Positions 56,741-64,000 of a DNA stretch of 64,000 bases are shown here, one piece after another. The notes beneath the pieces are model-generated. The model searched no databases. It saw only the letters and a list, made by a program, of their open reading frames with translations, and was not told the DNA's origin. This DNA comes from Rhizobium sp. Lineage in GTDB: Bacteria; Pseudomonadota; Alphaproteobacteria; Rhizobiales; Rhizobiaceae. The translations under genes and the position numbers were made by a program. The DNA lies in the NCBI GenBank assembly GCA_028290545.1, contig JAQGJP010000007.1, positions 1 through 64,000 on the forward strand. Direction: 5' to 3'. The stretch's first letter is position 1. Each line of letters opens with the position of its first letter.

Positions 56741-58201
56741 GTGCTGAAAATAGTGACGGAACTGGCTGGAATGCGCGTAAGAACGGGACTTGCTCTCTTT
56801 GTTGCTTTCGGACTGCTGGCGGGCTGCACGACGCAGGAGGCGTTGCAGATCGAGCAGGTATCCAATCGCGTCGAACATCCGCTGCCGGCCAAGATGCAGA
56901 CCAAGCTGGCCAAGATGAACCTGGCCATGTCCTCCCCCATCATGATGCGCGTCTTCAAGGAAGAAGAGGTGATGGAGGTCTGGAAGGCGAATTCGCAGGA
57001 CCGCTACCAGCTGGTCGCGACCTATCCGATCTGCGCCTGGTCCGGCATGCTCGGACCGAAGAAGAAGGAAGGCGACCGCCAGGCGCCGGAAGGCTTCTAC
57101 AATATCACCACCAGCCAGATGAATCCGAACTCGCAATATTACCTGTCGTTCGACATCGGCTATCCCAACAAATATGACCGCGCCTATGGGCGCAACGGTC
57201 GCAATATCATGGTGCACGGCGCCTGCTCGTCGGCCGGCTGCTATTCGATGTCGGATGCGGCGGTGCTGCAGATTTATGCCTTTGCCCGCGAGGCGTTCCG
57301 TGGCGGCCAGAAGAGCTTCCAGATACAGGCTTTCCCCTTCCGGATGACGGCCGAGAACATGGCCAAGCACCGCTCCTCCGAGAATTACCCGTTCTGGCAG
57401 AACATCAAGACCGGATACGACTATTTCGAGATCACCCACCGCCCGCCGGAAGTCGATGTCTGCGGCAGGAAATATGCCTTCAATCAAGTGTCCGGCTGTT
57501 CGTCGGCAACACCGCCGGCGCTGACCGCCGCCTACGCCACCTATTCGAAAGCATATGAGGCGGCTTTTGCCACGGCATCCAGCAAATATAGTGCGAATGC
57601 CTGGAAGGATACGCCGGAATTCGAGCGCAAGGCACTTTCCCGTCAGGCCAAGCGCATGGGCAAGAAGCCGAAGATCGCCAATGACGCCGAATATGTGCTG
57701 GTCGATCCCTCTGCTAAGCTGACGCCGACCTCCGATACCGTCACCAGCTTTTCCGCCGCCTATGCCAAGGTCGAGGCGCGCAAGAACGGCACCGAAAAGG
57801 AAGTCATCTGGCTCTCGGTCGCCGAAGTCGAGGCACGCAAGAAGGCAGCGGAGGAAAAGCGCAAGGCAGACGAAAAGCTCGCCAAGCAGTTGGCCAAGGC
57901 ACATATCCCGATCCCCGAAGCCAATCCGATCAGGCCGGTCGTGCAGCCCGAGGTGGCGACGGCCGACGACGGCGAGGCGTTTCCGCCGATCTGGAAGCTC
58001 TGGGCGAAGAAACCTGTTGCCAAGCCGGTTGTCGTCACCACGACGATTGTACCGGCGGAAGAAAAACCTGCTGACAAGGCGGACAGGAAGAAGGCCGAGG
58101 CTGAAACGAAGAAGGCCGTCGAGCAGCCCGCGGCTGTCGAACAGCAGGCTCATACAGCTGCCGATCCAGCCAAGGAAAAGCCGTTCTGGAAGATCTGGTG
58201 A
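56741..58201 (+). CDS. L,D-transpeptidase family lipoprotein
   Basis: The product has 486 residues from GTG 56741; ATG 56771 removes ten residues and is about as likely. A lipobox LLAGC gives a lipid-anchored N-terminus. The YkuD/YafK catalytic motif reads MVHGACSSAGCYSMSD (about 161-176), with the nucleophile Cys in GCYS. Residues beyond about 300 form a long Lys/Ala/Glu-rich tail with coiled-coil character (EARKKAAEEKRKADEKLAKQ). It should form or edit peptidoglycan or lipoprotein cross-links at the outer membrane. Its stop overlaps tusA. Confidence 0.87.
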   Translation: MLKIVTELAGMRVRTGLALFVAFGLLAGCTTQEALQIEQVSNRVEHPLPAKMQTKLAKMNLAMSSPIMMRVFKEEEVMEVWKANSQDRYQLVATYPICAWSGMLGPKKKEGDRQAPEGFYNITTSQMNPNSQYYLSFDIGYPNKYDRAYGRNGRNIMVHGACSSAGCYSMSDAAVLQIYAFAREAFRGGQKSFQIQAFPFRMTAENMAKHRSSENYPFWQNIKTGYDYFEITHRPPEVDVCGRKYAFNQVSGCSSATPPALTAAYATYSKAYEAAFATASSKYSANAWKDTPEFERKALSRQAKRMGKKPKIANDAEYVLVDPSAKLTPTSDTVTSFSAAYAKVEARKNGTEKEVIWLSVAEVEARKKAAEEKRKADEKLAKQLAKAHIPIPEANPIRPVVQPEVATADDGEAFPPIWKLWAKKPVAKPVVVTTTIVPAEEKPADKADRKKAEAETKKAVEQPAAVEQQAHTAADPAKEKPFWKIW

Positions 58202-58449
58202 TGACCGAGGCGGCCGATGCCGTCCTGAGGCTCGATCTGCGCGGGCTGAAATGCCCGCTACCCGTGCTCAAGACCCGCAAGAAGATGGCAACATTGCCGG
58301 CCGGCAGCACGATTGCCGTGGAAACCACCGACCCTCTGGCCGGCATCGACATTCCGCATTTCTGCAGTGAAGACGGGCATGTTTTGCTGTCGCAGCAGAA
58401 GACGGAAACCGGGCATATGTTCGTGATCCGGAAATCCTGTCGTTCCTAA
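58201..58449 (+). CDS. tusA: TusA-type sulfurtransferase
   Basis: The product has 82 residues with the TusA signature LDLRGLKCPLPVLKTRKKM; the Cys in KCPLP carries the persulfide. The C-terminal part (DPLAGIDIPHFCSEDGHVL) is typical. It relays sulfur in tRNA thiolation or cofactor synthesis. The ATG at 58201 overlaps the transpeptidase stop by one base. It is followed by a TA pair. Confidence 0.88.
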   Translation: MTEAADAVLRLDLRGLKCPLPVLKTRKKMATLPAGSTIAVETTDPLAGIDIPHFCSEDGHVLLSQQKTETGHMFVIRKSCRS

Positions 58450-58460
58450 ATTGAAAATCT

Positions 58461-58484
58461 CATGCATCTCATGCATAATGCATG
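58461..58484. promoter_or_regulatory. operator-like ATGCAT repeats of the Phd/PemK pair
   Basis: CATGCATAATGCATG (58470-58484) is a perfect dyad around a central A, preceded by another CATGCAT at 58461-58467. It ends 18 bases before the antitoxin ATG, with AAGGAG between. Phd-type antitoxins bind short palindromes like this to repress their operon. Confidence 0.65.
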
Positions 58485-58502
58485 GAATTAAGGAGATTGC
58501 TG

Positions 58503-58760
58503 ATGCTCAAAGTCAAAGCTGCAGAGTTCCAGCGCAATATCGGAAAATATCAGGATATCGCATTAATCCAGCCCGTTGCAGTCACCCGAAATGGCCGCGA
58601 AGGGACTGTGTTGATTTCGACGGAAGAGTACAGACGACTGAAGCGCGGCGAACGAAGGGTCATGCAGCTCGAAGACTTCACCGACGAGGATATCGAGGCG
58701 ATTGAGAACGCGCGTATCGCGCCTGAAGCGGCCGCCTTCAACGACGAAATGGAGAATTAA
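58503..58760 (+). CDS. Phd/YefM-family antitoxin
   Basis: The product has 85 residues from ATG 58503 (AAGGAG site). The N-terminus MLKVKAAEFQRNIGKYQDIA and then PVAVTRNGREGTVLISTEEYRRL is the Phd/YefM DNA-binding fold. The C-terminal acidic part, FTDEDIEAIENARI, should neutralise the toxin. It is 3 bases from the toxin gene. Confidence 0.9.
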   Translation: MLKVKAAEFQRNIGKYQDIALIQPVAVTRNGREGTVLISTEEYRRLKRGERRVMQLEDFTDEDIEAIENARIAPEAAAFNDEMEN

Positions 58761-58763
58761 TCC

Positions 58764-59204
58764 TTGACGCTGCCGAAACCGGCGCCAGGTCAAGTCATTC
58801 ACTACTCTTATCTGTGGTCAGAAGAATACAAGCGTGGTCGCGAAGAGGGATCGAAAGATCGGCCCTGCGTTATTGTGGTTGCCGTCGACAAAGACAGCAA
58901 TGGACTGGACGTTGTCACCGTGGTTCCGATCACCCATTCTCCACCATCCGCCTTGACTGAAGCAATTGAAATTCCATATCGTACGAAGGTTCGTCTTGGT
59001 CTCGACGACGAGCCGTCTTGGGTCGTTTTGAGCGAGGCCAATCGGTTTTGCTGGCCGGGTCCGGATCTGCGACCGGTACCCCGAGCAAAGCCACGCACGA
59101 TGATCCATGGACTTCTGCCGCAAAACCTTTTCAACCTCATGCAGTCGAGATTTGTCGCGGTTTTACGGGCAAAGCGTTTATCGATCGTGCCGAGAAGTGA
59201 GTGA
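58764..59204 (+). CDS. PemK/MazF-like toxin
   Basis: The product has 146 residues with the PemK/MazF beta-barrel pattern: GQVIHYSYLW, KDRPCVIVVAVDK, VTVVPITHSPP and SWVVLSEANRFCWPGPDLRP. This longer PemK-like group is typically paired with Phd-type antitoxins in alphaproteobacteria, as here. The toxins cut mRNA. The start codon is TTG 58764, 3 bases after the antitoxin stop. The genes appear intact. Confidence 0.82.
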   Translation: MTLPKPAPGQVIHYSYLWSEEYKRGREEGSKDRPCVIVVAVDKDSNGLDVVTVVPITHSPPSALTEAIEIPYRTKVRLGLDDEPSWVVLSEANRFCWPGPDLRPVPRAKPRTMIHGLLPQNLFNLMQSRFVAVLRAKRLSIVPRSE

Positions 59205-59311
59205 TTCTGAACACAGCGTCACCGGCCCTCACCGCATCGTGATGCTTGCCTGCGTTTTCCGACCCCCCATTTACTGTTATCGCGGCCTGGACATTTCCCG
59301 ACGGAGTGAAC

Positions 59312-60280
59312 ATGATTTTCGCCGATGACATGACGCGCCGCGCGGCCCTTCACTTCCTTTGCACAGGAACGCTTCTGATGACGACGCTATCCGCCACCAC
59401 TCCCGCCGAGGCTGCCGCATCGCCCTCCTTCGCGGTGACGACGCCGATCCATATCCATTCGGCATCGTTGCGCGTGCGCGATCTCGCCCTGATGACGGAT
59501 TTCTATCACACGGTCATCGGCATGGAGATCATCTCGCGGAACGCAGCCGAGACCGTGCTCGGCAAGGACGGCATGCCGCTGTTTTACCTGACCGCCAAGC
59601 CGATGGACGAGCCCGACGACAAGCGCACGGCGGGGCTGTTCCACACCGCATTCCTGATGCCGTCGCGCAAGGACCTCGGCGAATGGCTGATCCACGCCGT
59701 CAGGAACAAGATCCCGTTCACCGGCTTTGCCGATCATCTCGTATCGGAAGCGCTCTATCTCGACGATCCCGAGGGCAATGGCATCGAAGTCTATGCCGAC
59801 CGCTCGCCGCTCCGCTGGACCTGGACCAACAATCTCATCGACATGGCGACCGATCCGCTCGATCTCGACAATCTGGTCGAGGGTCTGCCGATGGAGGCCC
59901 ATCCGCCCTATGTCGCGCCCTCCGGCTTCCGCATCGGCCATGTGCATCTGCGCGTCGGCAACGTTGCCAAGGCCGAGGATTTCTACATCGGCACCGCCGG
60001 GCTGGAACTGACCCAGCGGGTTCAGAACAGCGCCTCCTTCCTCGCCAACGGCCGCTATCACCACCATATCGGCGCCAATATCTGGCAGAGCCGCAATGCC
60101 GGCATCCGAAGCGACAAGATGCTGGGCCTCGATTTCCTGGCGTTTTCTGTCGCCGAACCGCTGATGGATGGCCTCCGGAGCCGTCTCAAGGAACGCGGCA
60201 CCGATTTCCACGAGCAGGGCGACATGGTCGAGGCGCTCGATCCCTGGGGCACCAGGGTGCGGTTCATTCCTGCCGCATAG
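59312..60280 (+). CDS. exported two-domain VOC/glyoxalase-type protein
   Basis: The product has 322 residues from ATG 59312 (GGAG site). An N-terminal twin-arginine-like signal (MTRRAALHFLCTGTLLMTT, then AEA) suggests export. Two VOC modules follow: the first starts IHSASLRVRDLALMTDFY (about 46) and the second GHVHLRVGNVAKAEDFY (about 208), with candidate metal ligands in HxH segments such as RYHHHIGANIW and DPWGTRVRF. It is CatE-like (catechol 2,3-dioxygenase or glyoxalase fold). An exported VOC enzyme is uncommon, and the signal suggests a folded, metal-loaded protein. Confidence 0.8.
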   Translation: MIFADDMTRRAALHFLCTGTLLMTTLSATTPAEAAASPSFAVTTPIHIHSASLRVRDLALMTDFYHTVIGMEIISRNAAETVLGKDGMPLFYLTAKPMDEPDDKRTAGLFHTAFLMPSRKDLGEWLIHAVRNKIPFTGFADHLVSEALYLDDPEGNGIEVYADRSPLRWTWTNNLIDMATDPLDLDNLVEGLPMEAHPPYVAPSGFRIGHVHLRVGNVAKAEDFYIGTAGLELTQRVQNSASFLANGRYHHHIGANIWQSRNAGIRSDKMLGLDFLAFSVAEPLMDGLRSRLKERGTDFHEQGDMVEALDPWGTRVRFIPAA

Positions 60281-60384
60281 TCTTCGGTGACCGCCATTGC
60301 CCGGTCCATCCCTTGACGTCCCCGTTAGTTTTTTCCATAGGAGGAGCGGACAAGGACATCCGGTCAGAACCGGGAAAGGGGATC

Positions 60385-60972
60385 ATGGAGGAGTTGCGGC
60401 ACGCGGTTGACGGAGATGCGGAGCGGGCGCTGATGGCGCTCGGCAAACGCAACCTCGTGATCGTCGGGCTGATGGGTGCGGGCAAATCGGCGATCGGCAA
60501 GCTGGTGGCGCAAACGCTCGCCATTCCCTTCATCGATTCCGACCATGAGATCGAGCGCGTCTCGCGCATGACCATCCCTGAACTTTTCCAGGCCTATGGC
60601 GAGCCGGAGTTCCGCAAGCTTGAGCAGCGCGTCATCAAGCGACTGCTCAGGACCGGGCCACGGGTGCTATCGACCGGCGGTGGCGCCTTCATGAACGAGG
60701 AAACGCGGCTTGCCATTCGCGACAACGGTCTGTCGCTGTGGCTCGATGCCGATCTCGACATACTCTGGGAACGGGTGATCAAGCGCGACAACCGCCCGCT
60801 GCTCAAGACCGAGAACCCGAAAAAGACACTCGAGGACCTGATGATCGCCCGCTATCCGACTTATGCGCTGGCGCATCTCAAGGTAAAATCGCGCGACGTG
60901 AAAAAGGAAGCGATAGCGAGCGAAGTGATTGCCGCTGTCGCATCGACATTGGAAAATGCTGATCATGAATGA
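60385..60972 (+). CDS. aroK: shikimate kinase
   Basis: The product has 195 residues from ATG 60385 (AAAGGGGA site). The Walker A loop is GLMGAGKSAIGK, DSDHEIE binds shikimate/Mg and RVLSTGGGAFMNE is the conserved GGG block; the lid is RDNRPLLKT. It has an N-terminal extension of about 20 residues before the core, usual in rhizobia. The same frame is open far upstream, but only by reading through the VOC gene. It overlaps aroB by 8 bases. Confidence 0.95.
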   Translation: MEELRHAVDGDAERALMALGKRNLVIVGLMGAGKSAIGKLVAQTLAIPFIDSDHEIERVSRMTIPELFQAYGEPEFRKLEQRVIKRLLRTGPRVLSTGGGAFMNEETRLAIRDNGLSLWLDADLDILWERVIKRDNRPLLKTENPKKTLEDLMIARYPTYALAHLKVKSRDVKKEAIASEVIAAVASTLENADHE

Positions 60973-62080
60973 CGAGACGAAAGTGGTGCGGGTCGAACTC
61001 GGGGACCGCGCCTATGACATCCTGATCGGATCGGGCCTGATCGCCAGCGCCGGCCGCGAGATCGCCAGCCGCCTCAGGGGCAGGCGCGTGGCTGTGATCT
61101 CCGACGAGAATGTCGCCGCAACCTATCTCGAACCGCTGACCCGGAGCCTCGAGGCCGAGGGGATTGCGGTTCATCCGCTAGTATTGCCGGCCGGTGAGAA
61201 GACCAAGAGCTTCGAGCCGCTGATGCAGGCGACCGACCATATCCTCGCCTCCAAGATCGAGCGCAACGACGCGGTGATCGCGCTCGGTGGCGGCGTGATC
61301 GGCGATCTGACTGGTTTTGCCGCCGGTATCGCCCGGCGTGGCACGCGTTTCATCCAGATTCCGACATCGCTGCTGGCGCAGGTCGACTCGTCGGTGGGCG
61401 GCAAGACCGGCATCAATTCCCGCCATGGCAAGAACCTGATCGGGGTCTTCCACCAGCCCGACCTGGTGCTGGCCGATACCGATGTCCTCAACACGCTGTC
61501 GGAACGCGAATTCCGCGCCGGCTATGCCGAGGTCGCCAAATATGGGCTGATCGACAAGCCGGGCTTTTTCGAATGGCTGGAAGAAAACTGGCGCGACGTC
61601 TTCTCCGGCGGTCCCTCGCGGACCGAGGCGATCGCCATTTCCTGCCAGGCCAAGGCCGATGTCGTTGCCGCCGACGAGCGCGAGAACGGCCTGAGAGCAC
61701 TGCTCAATCTCGGCCATACATTCGGCCATGCGCTGGAAGCGGCTACCCGGTATGATTCCGCGCGCCTCGTGCATGGCGAAGGCGTGTCAATCGGCATGGT
61801 GCTGGCGCATCAGTTCTCCGCGCGCATGAACCTGTCGAGCTATGATCTCGCCTCCCGCGTCGAAAGGCATCTGCGCGATGTCGGACTGCCGGTGTCGATG
61901 GCGGATATCCCGGGCGAGTTGCCGCCGGCCGAAATGCTGCTCGAAGCCATTACCCAGGACAAGAAGGTCAAGGGCGGCAAGCTGACATTCATCCTGACGC
62001 GGGGCCTCGGCGAATCCTTCGTCGCCGACGACGTGCCGGCCTCGGAAGTCCTTTCCTTCCTCAGGGAAAAGCGCGGATAA
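60965..62080 (+). CDS. aroB: 3-dehydroquinate synthase
   Basis: The product has 371 residues from ATG 60965 (MNDETKVVRVELGDRAYDIL), overlapping the aroK end. The NAD and metal motifs are ALGGGVIGDLTGFAA, GGKTGINSRHGKN and NLGHTFGHALEA. It makes dehydroquinate, the first ring of the shikimate pathway. A longer start at 60929 is unnecessary. aroK-aroB is a standard operon. Confidence 0.96.
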   Translation: MNDETKVVRVELGDRAYDILIGSGLIASAGREIASRLRGRRVAVISDENVAATYLEPLTRSLEAEGIAVHPLVLPAGEKTKSFEPLMQATDHILASKIERNDAVIALGGGVIGDLTGFAAGIARRGTRFIQIPTSLLAQVDSSVGGKTGINSRHGKNLIGVFHQPDLVLADTDVLNTLSEREFRAGYAEVAKYGLIDKPGFFEWLEENWRDVFSGGPSRTEAIAISCQAKADVVAADERENGLRALLNLGHTFGHALEAATRYDSARLVHGEGVSIGMVLAHQFSARMNLSSYDLASRVERHLRDVGLPVSMADIPGELPPAEMLLEAITQDKKVKGGKLTFILTRGLGESFVADDVPASEVLSFLREKRG

Positions 62081-62084
62081 AGCG

Positions 62085-62921
62085 ATGGATGGCGGGACGC
62101 TCCTTGAGAGGCTGATCTGGTTTTTCACCGGCCGTCCCGGCCAGAAGAAAAGCGAATTGGAAGGCGACGAGGCTCCCTCGCCCCGCGAAAACGGCAGCCG
62201 CATGTCCAGGGAACGCCCTGCCGGCTTGGCAGAACTCGACGAGCGCGAGATCGCCGATATCCTCATCCACCGCACCCAGATGCGCGGCGTCAATGCCGAC
62301 GATCCGCCGGAAGTGATTGTGCGCACCATTCTCGAAAGCCCGTTCACGCGCATGCCGATATGGCGGGGATCGATCGACAATATCATCGGCGTTCTGCATG
62401 CCAAGGAACTGCTCCGCGCATTGGCCGAGCCGGGCGCGACGCCTGAGAAGCTGGATATCAAAGGCATTGCCGACCGCCCGTGGTTCGTGCCGGATACGAC
62501 CAGCCTGCGCGAACAATTGAACGCCTTCCTCAAGCGCAACACCCACTTCGCCATCGTCGTCGATGAATATGGCGACATGCAGGGCATGGTCACCATGCAG
62601 GATATTCTGGAGGACGTACTCGGCGACATCGCCGACGAGCGCGAAGTCGACCTGACCGGCGTCCGCAAGGAAGCCGATGGCTCGATCATCGTCGATGGCG
62701 CCGTGACGGTCCGCGATCTCAATCGCGCCATGGGCTGGTCGCTGCCCGATAGCGAGGCAACCACGATCGCCGGACTGGTGATTCATGAATCTCGGTCGAT
62801 CCCGGACGAACGGCAGGCGTTCACCTTCCATGGCAAGCGCTACATCGTCATGAAACGTGTGAAGAACCGCATTACAAGACTGAGGATTCGTCCGGCGATC
62901 GAGAACGGCACGGTAAAATAA
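62085..62921 (+). CDS. CorC/HlyC-family CBS-pair protein lacking the DUF21 domain
   Basis: The product has 278 residues: a variable N-terminal 50 residues, a pair of CBS domains (about 62-190, with MRGVNADDPPEVIVRTILESPFTRMP, read in part, and HFAIVVDEYGDMQGMVTMQDILE) and a C-terminal CorC/HlyC domain (about 195-278). The relatives normally found after aroB in rhizobia have an N-terminal DUF21 membrane domain and over 400 residues; here I see no such helices. It is either a short CorC-like cytosolic form or an N-terminally truncated version. It starts 4 bases after the aroB stop. Confidence 0.8.
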   Translation: MDGGTLLERLIWFFTGRPGQKKSELEGDEAPSPRENGSRMSRERPAGLAELDEREIADILIHRTQMRGVNADDPPEVIVRTILESPFTRMPIWRGSIDNIIGVLHAKELLRALAEPGATPEKLDIKGIADRPWFVPDTTSLREQLNAFLKRNTHFAIVVDEYGDMQGMVTMQDILEDVLGDIADEREVDLTGVRKEADGSIIVDGAVTVRDLNRAMGWSLPDSEATTIAGLVIHESRSIPDERQAFTFHGKRYIVMKRVKNRITRLRIRPAIENGTVK

Positions 62922-62993
62922 TCGGGCGCCGCCTCCCTTGCTCAAATCGATTGAAATGACTAGATTCGCGCATCTTTTCCAGAGGGATTTTCC

Positions 62994-64000
62994 ATGCAGA
63001 CCATCGTCACGAAACTCAAGGACGCCGCCCTCTCCACCAGTGCCCGGGACATCCGCGCAGCCTTCGCCAACGACCCCGATCGCTTCGACAAATACCATGT
63101 CTGGTTTGAAGACCTGCTGATGGATTACTCCAAGACGGCGGTCAACGAGACCGTGTTCGGCCTGTTGACCGAGCTGGCCGAGAAGGCCGGCGTCGCCACC
63201 AAGCGTGAGGCGATGTTCACGGGCGAGATCATCAACATCACCGAACAGCGCGCCGTGCTGCATACCGCGTTGCGCAACCGGGCCAACACGCCTGTCATGG
63301 TCGACGGCAGGGATGTGATGCCCGACGTCAACGCCGTGCTGAAGGCGATGGGCGAATTCGCCGAGGGTATCCGCTCCGGTAAGACGACGGGCGCCACCGG
63401 CAAGAAGATCACCGATGTCGTCAATATCGGCATCGGCGGCTCCGATCTCGGTCCTGCGATGACGACACTGGCGTTGGCGCCATTCCATGACGGCCCACGC
63501 CTGCATTACGTCTCCAATATCGATGCCGCCCATATCGCCGACACGATCAAGCTGTTGGACCCCGAAACATCTCTGTTCATCATCGCCTCGAAGACCTTCA
63601 CCACCATCGAGACGATGACCAATGCCAGCACGGCCCGCGCCTTCATTTCCAGGGCGCTTGGCGAGGATGCCGTGCAGCATCATTTCGCGGCGGTGTCCAC
63701 CGCGCTCGACAAGGTGGCAGCCTTCGGCATCGACGCCGGCCGCGTCTTCGGCTTCTGGGACTGGGTCGGCGGCCGCTATTCGATCTGGTCGGCCATTGGT
63801 CTGCCGCTGATGATCGCCATCGGCTCGGAGAATTTCGGCAAGTTCCTCGACGGCGCGCATGCGATGGACAATCATTTCCGCTCGGCGCCATTGAACAAGA
63901 ATGTGCCTATGCTGCTCGGTCTGGTCGGCTATTACCAGCGCAACGTGCTGGGCCTGACCTCGCGCGCCGTCATTCCCTACGACCAGCGGCTCAGCCGCTT
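62994..64000 (+). CDS. pgi: glucose-6-phosphate isomerase (partial)
   Basis: The frame opens at ATG 62994 (AGAGGGA site) and runs to the right edge: about 335 residues of an expected 540-550. Visible motifs are [11 protein letters not shown] (sugar phosphate loop), [12 protein letters not shown] and [13 protein letters not shown], the PGI signature. It interconverts glucose-6-phosphate and fructose-6-phosphate. It is about 70 bases beyond the CorC-like gene and probably has its own promoter. Confidence 0.95.
   Translation, partial: MQTIVTKLKDAALSTSARDIRAAFANDPDRFDKYHVWFEDLLMDYSKTAVNETVFGLLTELAEKAGVATKREAMFTGEIINITEQRAVLHTALRNRANTPVMVDGRDVMPDVNAVLKAMGEFAEGIRSGKTTGATGKKITDVVNIGIGGSDLGPAMTTLALAPFHDGPRLHYVSNIDAAHIADTIKLLDPETSLFIIASKTFTTIETMTNASTARAFISRALGEDAVQHHFAAVSTALDKVAAFGIDAGRVFGFWDWVGGRYSIWSAIGLPLMIAIGSENFGKFLDGAHAMDNHFRSAPLNKNVPMLLGLVGYYQRNVLGLTSRAVIPYDQRLSR

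Noticed and set aside
59359..60384. Upstream extension of the aroK frame to more than 500 codons
   Set aside because: The extension reads the VOC gene out of frame; the ribosome site and family start are at 60385.

Overview
The window reads as chromosomal DNA of an alphaproteobacterium of the order Hyphomicrobiales (Rhizobiales), most likely Rhizobiaceae. Supporting signs are high GC content, a praR/phrR-metK-trmB run, a small Hsp20 protein paired with DUF1150, two DUF1127 proteins, a yejABEF transporter, and promoter-like sequences matching the alphaproteobacterial stress sigma factor EcfG and the heat-shock factor RpoH. I saw no rRNA, tRNA, CRISPR array, prophage or insertion sequence. Almost all of the window is coding.

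Layout. Positions 1-4000 (minus) hold pxpA-accB-accC-pxpB-pxpC: a 5-oxoprolinase-type lactam hydrolase together with its own biotin carboxylase and biotin carrier. A LysR gene diverges from it, followed by a decayed haemoglobin gene. Positions 5.4-6.1 kb hold a divergent stress pair (a CsbD-like protein and a small membrane protein), each behind an EcfG-type promoter. From 6.1 to 12.6 kb come manC, lnt, praR, metK and trmB. From 12.6 to 19.7 kb come DUF1150/hsp20, a nucleoside hydrolase, a kinase remnant, a chemoreceptor, rbsK and rmuC. From 19.8 to 22.9 kb lies def-fmt-truA, split by a FitAB-like toxin-antitoxin (TA) pair. From 22.9 to 26 kb lies a minus-strand dap region (dapD, DUF805, dapE, membrane protein). 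From 26 to 30.7 kb are a LOG protein, an EF-hand protein, a pyrimidine nucleotidase and a CocE-type hydrolase, then a MITE-like repeat.

Positions 30.8-32.8 kb form a small regulatory locus: a LysR gene, two DUF1127 genes and, between those two, a three-hairpin segment ending in a strong terminator, which is a candidate small RNA. Next come a TetR gene, an aldonolactone oxidase, an NAD-dependent dehydrogenase, a PPP phosphatase, fadD, a lactonase with repeated operator-like sites, and ghrA. From 41 to 47.7 kb lies the yejABEF peptide importer, interrupted between yejE and yejF by a PIN-type TA pair. From 47.9 to 64 kb are mepA, guaB, a MAPEG protein, patatin-bdhA, a secreted dienelactone-hydrolase-like protein, xerD, accA, an L,D-transpeptidase, tusA, a Phd/PemK TA pair, an exported VOC protein, aroK-aroB, a CorC-like protein and the 5' part of pgi.

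The points most worth a second look are the carboxylase-plus-lactamase operon at the left edge, the DUF1127/candidate sRNA locus, and the placing of three TA modules at tight junctions in housekeeping loci, two of them inside otherwise conserved operons.
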